The notes under the pieces: generated by a model | What the model saw: only the letters and a program-made list of their open reading frames with translations | Database searches by the model: none | Told to the model about the DNA's origin: nothing | Assembly: GCA_963575675.1 (NCBI GenBank) | Contig: CAUYUA010000250.1 | Span: 22,017 to 86,016 of the forward strand | Direction: 5' to 3' | Length of the DNA: 64,000 nucleotides | Origin: CAUYUA01 sp963575675 | GTDB lineage: Bacteria > Pseudomonadota > Alphaproteobacteria > Azospirillales > Azospirillaceae | Program-made: the position numbers and the translations under genes | Shown: positions 17,189 to 25,641 of the stretch, in pieces | Numbering within the stretch: the stretch's first letter is position 1 | Layout: each line of letters begins with the position of its first letter

Positions 17189-18664
17189 ATGACGAAGAAA
17201 AATGTTTCTCAAGAAAAGGTGAACAAAAAGACAAAGAAAAGTGTCGGAGATTTGGTCAGACATCCGCTGAAGGCGGCTGCCTTGCTTTATTCGTCACCTT
17301 CTTTGGCGATCCGTGGAACGATTTACGGCATGTTTGTTCTAATGGTGATAATGGTCGTTTATTCTTGCATAGCCACTACAGACGAAACCGTCACCGTGCC
17401 GATGACGCTTCAAAGACAATCCACCACGGTTCAAGCCATCAGCACCGGTCGCGTATATCAAGTTCGAGTCAAAGAAAACGATCACGTCAATCGTGGCGAT
17501 ACAATCGCAATTATTCAAGAAACCATCCGGGCGTCAATGACTCCGGAACAAGAGCAAATGAATAAAGATAAAATTCAGGTGCAAGAGCGTCGCGGAAAAG
17601 TTGTAAGCGACTACACATTCCGTAAACAACAAATGGAATCTCAATTGTCCGACATTGAAAGACGACAGGTCGAAGACAAAGGGAGATTAATAACGAATCT
17701 TGGAAAGATGCGCGATAGCTTGGCCAGCAATGAAGCGAAGCTTGGAAAAGCAATTGCTGATCTTGCAAGCGCTCAATCGGCTCTCGGGCGCCTACAACCT
17801 TTATGCGCGCGACACGATATTCCGATAACACAATGCGAGCAAGCGCAGCAAAATATCAGCAATCTTTCCTTCAATCAAAAGACCACAGAAAACGATATCG
17901 CCAGCTTAAAGCGGTCAATTCAACAATCTGAAAAAGACCAAAAAGACCTTGAAGATCAAACAACGGCGACCCGTCTGAGAAGCGAGCTGCAACAGGCGAA
18001 GATTGAAAACGAGAGAGACCTGAAGATTATAGACTCTCAAATAGATGACCTAGAGATAAGAATTCGTAAATCCGTCATCGGCGTAAAGGGCATCCGTCCG
18101 ATGGACGATAGAGAGAACAAAGATAAATTGGTCTATACGGCTCCTTTTGACGGCGTCATCACGACGCTTTCTATTAAATCAAATGAAATCATCAATGCTC
18201 TGGCTCCGATTGCAGTCATTGTCGATGACAACGCCCCTCTCCAAGGGCGCGTTCTCATTCCCAACAGAGACATCGGAAACGTAACAAAAGCATTGTACAA
18301 TAAGAAGAAAAAACCCTCTCAAAACAAAGATCCACGAGAGACGAAACTTCGCTATTTTGCGTATCCTGAAAAAACCTACGGCGTGCAGATCGGATATATT
18401 CAAGTGATCAGCTCGCGTCCAAGCAGCGTTCCGACGGAAAATTCGTCTTATGTAGGAACCATTGCGTTGAAAAGCGAATTTATTCAGCGCTTAAAAAGTA
18501 ACGACGCTCAACCTTTGACTATCGGCCTCCAAGGCAGCGCGGAAATCAAAGTCGGAGAAAAGAAATACATCGAACTACTGTTCAAGCCGGCTTCACGGTG
18601 GCTGCAAGAACAAGAGGATGAACCCCAAGTCGTATCAAACGACAACAATTCCGACAAATCATAA
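17189..18664 (+). CDS. HlyD-family periplasmic adaptor, copy 2
   Basis: A 491-residue paralogue of the preceding adaptor with the same order of parts: basic N-terminus, membrane segment (about 45-67), half-lipoyl GRVYQVRVKENDHVNRGD, coiled-coil hairpin with tip GRLQPLCARHDIPITQCEQA, second half-lipoyl KLVYTAPFDGVITTLSIK, then the barrel. It differs by an insertion of basic residues (KKKKPSQNKDPRE) near 375-390 and a longer acidic C-terminus. The two adaptors could form a mixed ring or serve different substrates. The stop lies 38 nt before the preferred ABC exporter start, so the genes are probably one transcript. Direct tandem duplication is the simplest origin. Confidence 0.9.
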   Translation: MTKKNVSQEKVNKKTKKSVGDLVRHPLKAAALLYSSPSLAIRGTIYGMFVLMVIMVVYSCIATTDETVTVPMTLQRQSTTVQAISTGRVYQVRVKENDHVNRGDTIAIIQETIRASMTPEQEQMNKDKIQVQERRGKVVSDYTFRKQQMESQLSDIERRQVEDKGRLITNLGKMRDSLASNEAKLGKAIADLASAQSALGRLQPLCARHDIPITQCEQAQQNISNLSFNQKTTENDIASLKRSIQQSEKDQKDLEDQTTATRLRSELQQAKIENERDLKIIDSQIDDLEIRIRKSVIGVKGIRPMDDRENKDKLVYTAPFDGVITTLSIKSNEIINALAPIAVIVDDNAPLQGRVLIPNRDIGNVTKALYNKKKKPSQNKDPRETKLRYFAYPEKTYGVQIGYIQVISSRPSSVPTENSSYVGTIALKSEFIQRLKSNDAQPLTIGLQGSAEIKVGEKKYIELLFKPASRWLQEQEDEPQVVSNDNNSDKS

Positions 18665-18702
18665 CATCCTTATTGATCACAAACGACATCAGGAACATCC
18701 CG

Positions 18703-21700
18703 ATGACTCAAGTCGATTATCAATTGGTGGACAATAACGCCGCCACAGAAGCTTCGCGTTACGTGTTGCAGACACACGTTATGTTCAGCGTTCTGCCTGT
18801 CAGCGAAAAGAATCAGCTACGTTCTTTGTTGGAAGTTCGTAGCTATGCTATGGGAAAGACCATAAGCAAACAGGGCGAAGCGATCGAGGGCATGTTTATC
18901 TTGCTCAGCGGTCGAGTGCGTCAGAAACAAGAAGTTGATTCTAAAATCGTCAGCATCGGCATTCTCAGCGACGGCGCAACATTCGGAGAAATGTCGTTGT
19001 TGGAGCCCAGCGAATGGGCGCATGATGTGGTTGCAGAAGGTCATGTCATTGCAATTGTTCTTCCCGCCGCCAAAGCGCAAATTCTGACTTCTCAAAACAA
19101 AATCATTGACGATCACTTTAAGCGATATGTTGGCTTGGTCAAAGTCGGCGAGCGTCTACGTATTTTATTAGGCAGTGCGCGCTACACCCCCGAGCAATTC
19201 ACCGAAATGGTCGGAGAATTGGGCGTGAAGCGAATTCCGCAAGATAAAACCATCTTCAAACAAGGAGACAACGATCCTCGATTGTATTTGATCGAAAGCG
19301 GCATCGTTGAACTTGTCAGAACGCCGATCTCCGGCGATTCGATCTCTTTGGGACGGGTGGTTCGCGGCACAATTATCGGAGAAGGCGGCGGCGTCCCTCG
19401 TCCAAATTCCACCGGAATGCAACCTCACACCGCGCGCGCGGTTGATGAAGTAACAGTTCTGGTGATTTACCAAAAAACCGTTCAAAAGCTTCTGGACATC
19501 AACCCGGAACTTGCCAACCAGCTTCGTCAGAGAATTCGCGAACTCGAACAATACGAACAACAAGAAATAGCGATCCGCAAGCGGAAAGAAGGCGTTGATC
19601 TCCGCATACAACTTTCGGACGCGATCACGGAAGAAGAATTTAAAGCCACTTCAAAAGTTCGACGCGAGTCGGTTAAATTCAAAATCGTTAAGCAAGAAGC
19701 GGAAGCCAATAATTCTGCGGCATGCCTAACGATGATTGTCAATCACTATGGCCGCAACTTCCCCTTAAATGCTGTTCGCGCCAAAACAGGCTTGGAAGGC
19801 GCGAACATCAATATCGATGAAATGATTCGCGGTGGTGAAAATCTTGGATTTCGTTGCAAAGCCTACTCCATCAGCTATGATGAATTGAAAACAGCTCTTC
19901 TTCCGGGAATTATTGGTCTCGAAGGCTATCACTACGCAGTTCTTATCCACGTTGGAGATCGTGACGTTCAGATCGCAGACCCGCGCGACAACAAAATAAG
20001 ACGCATTCCCAAAGAACAGTTCATAAAATTATGGACTGCCGTAACGGTCTCCGGACAAAGCGATAAAAGACAAGACGCGGGTTTGTTTGTCGCCTTCGAA
20101 CCGACACAAAGATTCGAAATGGAAGGCGTCAAGAAGAAAAACCCAATAGAATACTTCTTGGCGTATATTCTTCCCTATAAAATCTATTTTGCAGAAGCGA
20201 TTCTCGCCGCGTTGGTCATCAATGTTCTCGGCATGGCCTCGCCTCTATTCATCCAAAGCATTGTCGACACCGTGATCGTTCACCAAGACAAAGGTTTGCT
20301 CAACGCCATGTTGGCGGGCATGGTCTTGGTGGCGTTGCTGACTTCGATGATGAATGCATTGCAATCTCTATTATTGGCGCACACCACCACACGCCTTGAT
20401 ATGCGCCTCATGTCGGAATTCTACCGACACGTTCTCAGCTTGCCCATGTCGTTCTTCTTGAGCGTCAATAAGGGCGAAATCATGGCGCGGTTCGGCGAAA
20501 ATCAAAAAATTCGTCACATTCTTACAGGATCATCCATCACCACAGTGATGAACACTTTGATGTTGGTGATCTATTTCTTCATGATGTTCGCTTATAGTAA
20601 AACGCTCTCCATCATCGTGATTATGTTCCTTCCGCTCTTTGTCGGAATTGTGACGTATTTCACACCGCGTCTGAAGCGCATATCGCAAGAAATATTCCAA
20701 GCCAGCACAATGGCGCAATCTCAGTTGATCGAAGCTCTCAACGGAATTGAAGCCATCAAAGCTACGGCAAACGAGTATTTTGCACGCGCTCGATGGGAAA
20801 ACGCATTCGTTGAAAATGTCAATCGCGGTTTTCAACAACAAAAACTCGGTCTTTTGAACTCAAACGTGTTCCAGCTCGCAATTTTGGGCATGACCACCTC
20901 CGTTCTGTTCATCGGAGCCAGCCAATGCATTGACGGAACCATGACCGTCGGAGAATTGATGGGCTTCAATATGTTGATGGGACTGGTCACAGGCCCGGTT
21001 CTGCAAATGGTCAATTTGTGGAGCCAATTGCAAGAAGTCCGCATTTCTGTCGATCGCGTCGGCGAGTTCTTGGATCAAGAGCCGGAGAATGAAATCGCCA
21101 TCTCTCCGGACAAAATGCGCACAGCCGTTGATCGTTTGAACGGTCATGTTTTGTTTAAGAACATCAACTTCAGCTATCGCGCCGGAAAAGACACCAAGTA
21201 TATCATGCAGAACTTCAACTTGGAAATTCCGGCCGGAACCAAGGTGGCGTTCGTGGGACACGCCGGTTGCGGAAAAAGCACGATTGCGAAGATGGTGCTG
21301 GGTTTCAACGTGCCGCAATCCGGAGAATTACTGATCGACGGTCGCAATACGGCGCAAATGGACATTAGTTCACTTCGTCGGCAGATTGGCGTGGTGCTCC
21401 AAGACAGCTTCTTGTTTGCAGGATCGGTTGCGGAAAACATCGCCTTCGGCGATCCGGAACCCGATATGCAAACCGTTCAAGATTGCGCCCGCCTCGCCGG
21501 CGCCGAAGAGTTCATTCTGAATTTGCCGCTTGGTTTCCAAACTCGAGTCGGTGAAAAAGGGCAGGCTCTGTCTGGCGGTCAGCGTCAACGCATTTGTATC
21601 GCGCGAGCGCTATATCGTCGACCGAACATTATGATCTTCGACGAGGCCACTTCGGCGCTCGACAACCAAACCGAAGAGATGATTATTAAGCAGCTCAAAG

Positions 21701-21942
21701 AGAAAGTGTTGCCGGGACGCACTTCATTCTCGATTGCGCACCGTCTAACCACAATTATGAACTCCGATATGATTTGCTTTATCGGTGGTGGCGTTGTGCA
21801 GGAGAAAGGAACTCATAACGAACTTATCGATCCCGTTTACATTCACGAAAATAAAATCAAAGGGTTGTATTATAACCTTGCGCGCTCACAGTTCGATTTG
21901 CAACCGCTTGAAGAAGCCTTGCGTTCAAAAGGACTGGCGTAA
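18703..21942 (+). CDS. type I secretion ABC exporter with two cNMP-like domains and inactive C39 domain
   Basis: A 1079-residue fusion. Two cyclic-nucleotide-binding folds (about 20-130 and 165-285) lead, followed by a C39 peptidase-like domain (about 325-460), six membrane helices (about 480-790) and an ABC ATPase with Walker A GHAGCGKST (about 852), signature LSGGQRQRI and Walker B IMIFDEATSAL. In the C39 domain the catalytic Cys-Gly is Asn-Ser (AEANNSAACL, Asn337), although His410 and Asp426 remain, so it likely binds but does not cleave the substrate, as in HlyB. Both cNMP folds lack the phosphate-binding Arg of the PRTA motif (EWAHDVV and QPHTARA), so ligand binding is doubtful. Start 18703 has AGGAA upstream; an earlier TTG at 18673 is less likely. 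Confidence 0.92.
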   Translation: MTQVDYQLVDNNAATEASRYVLQTHVMFSVLPVSEKNQLRSLLEVRSYAMGKTISKQGEAIEGMFILLSGRVRQKQEVDSKIVSIGILSDGATFGEMSLLEPSEWAHDVVAEGHVIAIVLPAAKAQILTSQNKIIDDHFKRYVGLVKVGERLRILLGSARYTPEQFTEMVGELGVKRIPQDKTIFKQGDNDPRLYLIESGIVELVRTPISGDSISLGRVVRGTIIGEGGGVPRPNSTGMQPHTARAVDEVTVLVIYQKTVQKLLDINPELANQLRQRIRELEQYEQQEIAIRKRKEGVDLRIQLSDAITEEEFKATSKVRRESVKFKIVKQEAEANNSAACLTMIVNHYGRNFPLNAVRAKTGLEGANINIDEMIRGGENLGFRCKAYSISYDELKTALLPGIIGLEGYHYAVLIHVGDRDVQIADPRDNKIRRIPKEQFIKLWTAVTVSGQSDKRQDAGLFVAFEPTQRFEMEGVKKKNPIEYFLAYILPYKIYFAEAILAALVINVLGMASPLFIQSIVDTVIVHQDKGLLNAMLAGMVLVALLTSMMNALQSLLLAHTTTRLDMRLMSEFYRHVLSLPMSFFLSVNKGEIMARFGENQKIRHILTGSSITTVMNTLMLVIYFFMMFAYSKTLSIIVIMFLPLFVGIVTYFTPRLKRISQEIFQASTMAQSQLIEALNGIEAIKATANEYFARARWENAFVENVNRGFQQQKLGLLNSNVFQLAILGMTTSVLFIGASQCIDGTMTVGELMGFNMLMGLVTGPVLQMVNLWSQLQEVRISVDRVGEFLDQEPENEIAISPDKMRTAVDRLNGHVLFKNINFSYRAGKDTKYIMQNFNLEIPAGTKVAFVGHAGCGKSTIAKMVLGFNVPQSGELLIDGRNTAQMDISSLRRQIGVVLQDSFLFAGSVAENIAFGDPEPDMQTVQDCARLAGAEEFILNLPLGFQTRVGEKGQALSGGQRQRICIARALYRRPNIMIFDEATSALDNQTEEMIIKQLKEKVLPGRTSFSIAHRLTTIMNSDMICFIGGGVVQEKGTHNELIDPVYIHENKIKGLYYNLARSQFDLQPLEEALRSKGLA

Positions 21943-21962
21943 TACGAGAGCCTCACCGCGCG

Positions 21963-21993
21963 CCGAGAGAGGTTTGCTCTCTCGGTTCTCTTT
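21963..21993 (+). terminator. rho-independent terminator after the ABC exporter
   Basis: The arms ccgagagag and ctctctcgg enclose gtttg and are followed by ttctcttt. It lies 20 nt after the exporter stop and closes the cassette. Confidence 0.75.
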
Positions 21994-22011
21994 CAATCAA
22001 GACACGGAGGG

Positions 22012-22038
22012 CCGCGTTTTCAGTCATAGGAAACGCGG
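22012..22038 (+). terminator. second hairpin after the exporter cassette
   Basis: The arms ccgcgttt and aaacgcgg enclose a 11-nt loop and are followed by ttctctt. It may back up the first terminator. The rest of the gap to 22263 is AT-rich and probably holds the promoter of the methyltransferase gene. Confidence 0.5.
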
Positions 22039-22263
22039 TTCTCTTGTGTCCATTTTCGGATATTATTGAAAATGACCGCCTCATTTTCATCAAACCGAAC
22101 CGCCGGGATACTGTAATTTTCGCGTTCATATATAAAATATTATGAATTTAATGCAAAATAAATCTGCGGCTTCAAGCAAAAATTTTGTAAACGCTATTAA
22201 TTGATAAACGCGCTTGCTTTATCTTTTCCTATCCGATCTTCTTTTTGTCGAAGCGAGCAACCT

Positions 22264-23478
22264 ATGCATTTAAAGCCTCTTCTGCGTTTGCGCGACTTGC
22301 CGTTAAAACGACCGATTTGGATTTACGGTTGCGGCGAAGCCGGTCGCTTGATCGCGCGGGCGCTGACAAGCGTTGGAACTCATCAGATCGCCGGGTTTAT
22401 AGATAGCGTCAAGAGCGGACGGTTGGACGATTTGGATATTTTACCGCTTGATCGTTTTCTTGCTCTCACGCCGCCTAAAGAAGCCTTGTCTAAGGTTTCC
22501 CTGGTGATCGCCAGTCAAGCGGCCAAAGAAATTGCAATAAACTTAGAGCGCCACGGTGTGCGCGCAGCATGGGACGCTCGTCCTTTGGTCGAGCGTCTAC
22601 AATGTGAAAGCCAAATCAGCGTCTGCGCATTCGCCTCATCGGGAGAAGCAACGGCGTTTTATGATAAGCGCTATGCCGGTTCTTATATGGATGATTGGGA
22701 TGAACTTAAAAAAAAGATACTCATAGAAATATTTACAGACTTAAAATTGTGCGATGGGAAAAAAATAGTTGATTTTGGTTGCGGTTCTGGCGTGCTTTCC
22801 GCTCTTATTCAAGAGACTCTACCGAAATGCGATGTGATGGGACTTGATTCTAGCCTTGCGGCAGTGGAGCGCGCCGCTATTCGTTTTCCTTCGCTTCGTT
22901 TTGCACAACTTTCTCCGGAGACGATCGCAACGGAATCGGGAAAATATGATATAGTTTTCTCTCATCACGTACTAGAGCATGTTTTCGACCTATCTGAAAC
23001 AGCGCGTGTTATGTCGGAACTCTTAGCGCCGGGAGGAAGAATGCTGCATATCCTTCCTTGCGGCGACATCGGAAGTCTGGAGCGCTCTTTGTGCGTATGG
23101 GGAGGACGCGACCCCAGTGCGACGACGAGTGGACGGTTTTTTTTCGAGGACTCCGGACATTTGCGCCGTCTCGACACGGCAGGCATGGCGGCCATGTTTG
23201 CGCCTTGGGGATTGAAGATCGTCGAGACACGCTATTTAGGGCGGTTCTGGGGAGCTTTGCGTTGGATCAGCGCATCGTCGCCTGCGTTTGTCGCTATGTT
23301 GTGTGATCCTCTTACAAAACGCTCCTGGCGTCTGGATATGCTTGGAGTGGCGCTCGGAACGCTTCATACTTGGAGAACGCGCTTTGATTTTGTAGAAAAA
23401 ATTTTGGAGGCTCTGACGTTATGGGAGTGGCGGCATTCAAAAACAGGCAGTGAAATGGTTATGTTGTTAAAAAAATAA
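22264..23478 (+). CDS. two-domain protein: Rossmann-like N-terminus plus SAM-dependent methyltransferase
   Basis: A 404-residue protein. Residues about 17-110 look like a nucleotide-binding fold (IWIYGCGEAGRLIARALTS, then IAGFIDSVKSGRLDDLDILP) of the kind seen in sugar-modifying PglD-like or SpeH-like proteins. Residues about 140-290 are a class I methyltransferase with motif I VDFGCGSGVLSALI, acidic GLDSS in motif II and the post-motif segment VFSHHVLEHVFDLSE. The C-terminal part is unrecognised. The HVLEH motif is typical of Methyltransf_11/23-type enzymes that modify sugars or small molecules. Start ATG 22264 is favoured over a TTG at 22201. In this glycan-rich context O-methylation of a sugar is plausible but not shown. 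Confidence 0.8.
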   Translation: MHLKPLLRLRDLPLKRPIWIYGCGEAGRLIARALTSVGTHQIAGFIDSVKSGRLDDLDILPLDRFLALTPPKEALSKVSLVIASQAAKEIAINLERHGVRAAWDARPLVERLQCESQISVCAFASSGEATAFYDKRYAGSYMDDWDELKKKILIEIFTDLKLCDGKKIVDFGCGSGVLSALIQETLPKCDVMGLDSSLAAVERAAIRFPSLRFAQLSPETIATESGKYDIVFSHHVLEHVFDLSETARVMSELLAPGGRMLHILPCGDIGSLERSLCVWGGRDPSATTSGRFFFEDSGHLRRLDTAGMAAMFAPWGLKIVETRYLGRFWGALRWISASSPAFVAMLCDPLTKRSWRLDMLGVALGTLHTWRTRFDFVEKILEALTLWEWRHSKTGSEMVMLLKK

Positions 23479-23504
23479 GATGAGTTATGTTTTTGTTGTC
23501 TTCC

Positions 23505-23710
23505 GAATAAAAATTAGACGGGTCCAGGGACTGTGTTCCTGGTCGCCGGGGATCATAAGGGGGGAGCGAAAGCCCCCCTTATCGCCGCAAGGCGAATGTC
23601 TTGCAGCTTGCGCGGATTTTGCCTTACGGCAAATAAGGGGGGCTTTCGCTCCCCCCTTATGATCCCCGGCGACCAGGAACACAGTCCCTGGACCCGTCTA
23701 ATTTTTATTC
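23505..23710. repeat. intact inverted-repeat element, 78-bp perfect arms
   Basis: The arms 23505-23582 and 23633-23710 are exact reverse complements over 78 bp, enclosing a 50-bp loop. Each arm contains smaller palindromes: ccaggg-actgtgttcctgg and aaggggggagcgaaagcccccctt. The arm ends in gaataaaaattagac, so as RNA both directions end in a U-rich tail and would fold into a very stable hairpin. It sits between the methyltransferase stop and the next start, 26 bp away. No open frame inside is credible. Confidence 0.97.
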
Positions 23711-23735
23711 AAAACCACGAACACACGAGAAGTTT

Positions 23736-24176
23736 ATGAAAAAATTATCCATCCATCCATTCAAACGCGGCTTAACAACGCCAACGCTTCTTCTTTGCGG
23801 CGCGTTGTTGTGCGGTGTAGCAACAATCAACGCCAACACGGCTTTTGCTCAAGCTCAACAGGCCGAGCCCGCGCCTACGATTGCCAAAAAAAATTCCCCT
23901 TCCGACGTCGAACAAGTTACGCGCGCCCCTGCTTTTGTTGCGTCTCCGGAAATCGACGATCTCCGCAGAGCCCGCAATGAACTGGCTCTTTATCATTACG
24001 CCAGTCGATACACCTTTAATGTCGTCGTCGGAATCATTACCGGAGGACTGGTTATGAACCTGGCCTATGGAGGTCTTGCCTCCACTATTATGGGGTCCGT
24101 CGGCGGATCTTTGGTTGGGATATGGTGGTTCTTTGACCAATATGCGGCTCATTTTCTTGAGCGTCATAATTGGTGA
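23736..24176 (+). CDS. small exported membrane protein of unknown function
   Basis: A 146-residue protein that I do not recognise. It starts with a basic stretch and a signal sequence (LLLCGALLCGVATINANTAF, likely cleavage after AQA near 40), then a polar Pro/Ala-rich linker. A C-terminal pair of hydrophobic segments (about 96-118 FNVVVGIITGGLVMNLAYGG and 120-138 STIMGSVGGSLVGIWWFF) follows, ending FLERHNW. The Gly-rich helices resemble small inner-membrane spacer proteins. The ribosome site is weak (GAGAAG). The element directly upstream could affect its expression. Confidence 0.7.
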   Translation: MKKLSIHPFKRGLTTPTLLLCGALLCGVATINANTAFAQAQQAEPAPTIAKKNSPSDVEQVTRAPAFVASPEIDDLRRARNELALYHYASRYTFNVVVGIITGGLVMNLAYGGLASTIMGSVGGSLVGIWWFFDQYAAHFLERHNW

Positions 24177-24194
24177 CAACCAATATACTCCGCT

Positions 24195-24506
24195 TTATCT
24201 ATTTTCCCTTCTGGAAGAACCTTTATCGGAGGCGAATCTGTCATAATTATAAAGACGGCCGCCGAAAACGACAACGGCGCCTTTCTCGAATATAGCGCTG
24301 ACTCCGACAAGGGCGCATCCGCGAGAACACTTGACCCAAATCTCTTCCAGGCCCATATCATACAAACAAAAAAATAAAGAACTCACTTCGTCGAAAGCTT
24401 TATCCTCATGAGCGACAACCGCCGCATTTCTGAGCGCAACCGCACAGACTTGGTCCCCTGGCCTGATTCCCCTGTGGGTCGAGTTGACTCCGCTCGTCCG
24501 GGACAA
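24195..24506 (-). CDS. possible small protein downstream of repA
   Basis: A 103-codon frame with a TTG start. Its second half (AFDEVSSLFFCLYDMGLEEI and AIFEKGAVVVFGGRLYNYD) has plausible protein-like composition and codon use. I do not recognise it, and its start and the lack of a ribosome site are weak points. It would lie downstream of repA on the same strand. It may be a degraded gene; the rest of 24177-24635 shows nothing else. Confidence 0.3.
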   Translation of the reverse strand: MSRTSGVNSTHRGIRPGDQVCAVALRNAAVVAHEDKAFDEVSSLFFCLYDMGLEEIWVKCSRGCALVGVSAIFEKGAVVVFGGRLYNYDRFASDKGSSRRENR

Positions 24507-24635
24507 AAACTTCGGACTCGAATTCCGACACTACAACAACTCGCAAGCCTGTTGATTGATGGAATTCTCGTTCTACCAAGAAACTATCGACGCGGCATGT
24601 TTCTCGACATTCTTGTGTAGGTCTTTTTAAAGCAC

Positions 24636-25571
24636 TCAATCCACCATCAAAAAGCTATCGAAATTCCATCCCTCTGTAGACTTGATTCCGCCTTCTTCAA
24701 AATATTTTCGTTTATTCCAAAAGACCACCAGAACCATCGAGTTTTTCGGACGCCGTTTAAGCGCTCCACGCTCAAGAGCGGTTTTTACTTCCATCGAGGC
24801 CGGATCACCCTTTAACACAATTCCATACTCAGGAATGCGCCCTGCTTCTGCAATTTTACGTAAATCATACTTAAAACGACGCAAATCACTTTCTGTCCCA
24901 ACGCGCAAACGCAATTTTTCCAAATTCATACGAAAGCCGCGCTGATGCCCACAATGCGCTCGCGCGATCTCATAAATCCTCCTTTCCAGAGGCGTCAACT
25001 CGAAATATTTCCGATCATATGTTAAAACGCGATTATCTTTTAGAATGGCGCGATGCAACCAGTCACATAACTCCACCGTGACCGACTTCAAAATACGTTT
25101 TCCACCTGCGGTTTTGCGATAGTCTAAACGGGCCGCCTTAATCCACGAAAACCATTCATCTCGACCTTCGCCCCCTGTCTCGATGTTGGTTCGAACTTGC
25201 GTGCCCTGAAGTCGATCAAGAGCGCCTTTGATCCTTTCATAAGCAGTTCCGGCGGCGGCGGTTCCACACACGCGAAAGAAGTCGTGAGCGGTGAAAGTAA
25301 AAGTCTGCTGCGGTTGCTCTCCGCGATTCATTTTCTCGACCATAAGCGAAGCGATATAGATCAGAAGCTCTTTGTCCGCCATGGTCGCCATTCCCATGGG
25401 GCCTGCGCGAACCTCGATTGAAACGTCTCCGTCCTGATAGCGAATAGTTTCCGTCCTCGAACGCGAAGTATCAAGAGAGAAAAAATTCCACACCATCATC
25501 CGACGATCGTTTTTGACCGCGCCATGCAAGGGGCTGTCAAACAGCTCTGGCGTTTCTAATACCTGCTCCAT
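24636..25571 (-). CDS. repA: plasmid replication initiator RepA (RPA family)
   Basis: A 311-residue protein resembling the replication initiator protein A (RPA) family of alphaproteobacterial plasmids. Family-like segments are MADKELLIYIASLMVEK, FTFTAHDFFRVCGTAAAG, AYERIKGALDRLQGTQVRTN, LCDWLHRAILKDNRVLTYDR and FELTPLERRIYEIARAHCG, which suggest winged-helix DNA binding. Such proteins bind iterons and open the origin. The start ATG at 25571 has GGAGG 8 nt upstream; the longer frame to 25799 would run through two iterons (25642 and 25707) and is rejected. The iteron array begins 70 bp upstream, so autoregulation is likely. No parA, parB or other plasmid maintenance genes are nearby. Confidence 0.85.
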   Translation of the reverse strand: MEQVLETPELFDSPLHGAVKNDRRMMVWNFFSLDTSRSRTETIRYQDGDVSIEVRAGPMGMATMADKELLIYIASLMVEKMNRGEQPQQTFTFTAHDFFRVCGTAAAGTAYERIKGALDRLQGTQVRTNIETGGEGRDEWFSWIKAARLDYRKTAGGKRILKSVTVELCDWLHRAILKDNRVLTYDRKYFELTPLERRIYEIARAHCGHQRGFRMNLEKLRLRVGTESDLRRFKYDLRKIAEAGRIPEYGIVLKGDPASMEVKTALERGALKRRPKNSMVLVVFWNKRKYFEEGGIKSTEGWNFDSFLMVD

Positions 25572-25641
25572 GAAGTCGCCCTCCACTCGACTTGAATACG
25601 ATATCAGCACAACTTCGAGCAACACACGTCGAAAAACAGTA

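Noticed and set aside
23485..23739. Open frames reading FLVAGDHKGG within the inverted-repeat elements (also at 43732-44091 and 30562-31310)
   Set aside because: They are translations of perfect palindromes, present on both strands with no ribosome sites; the repeat explains them.
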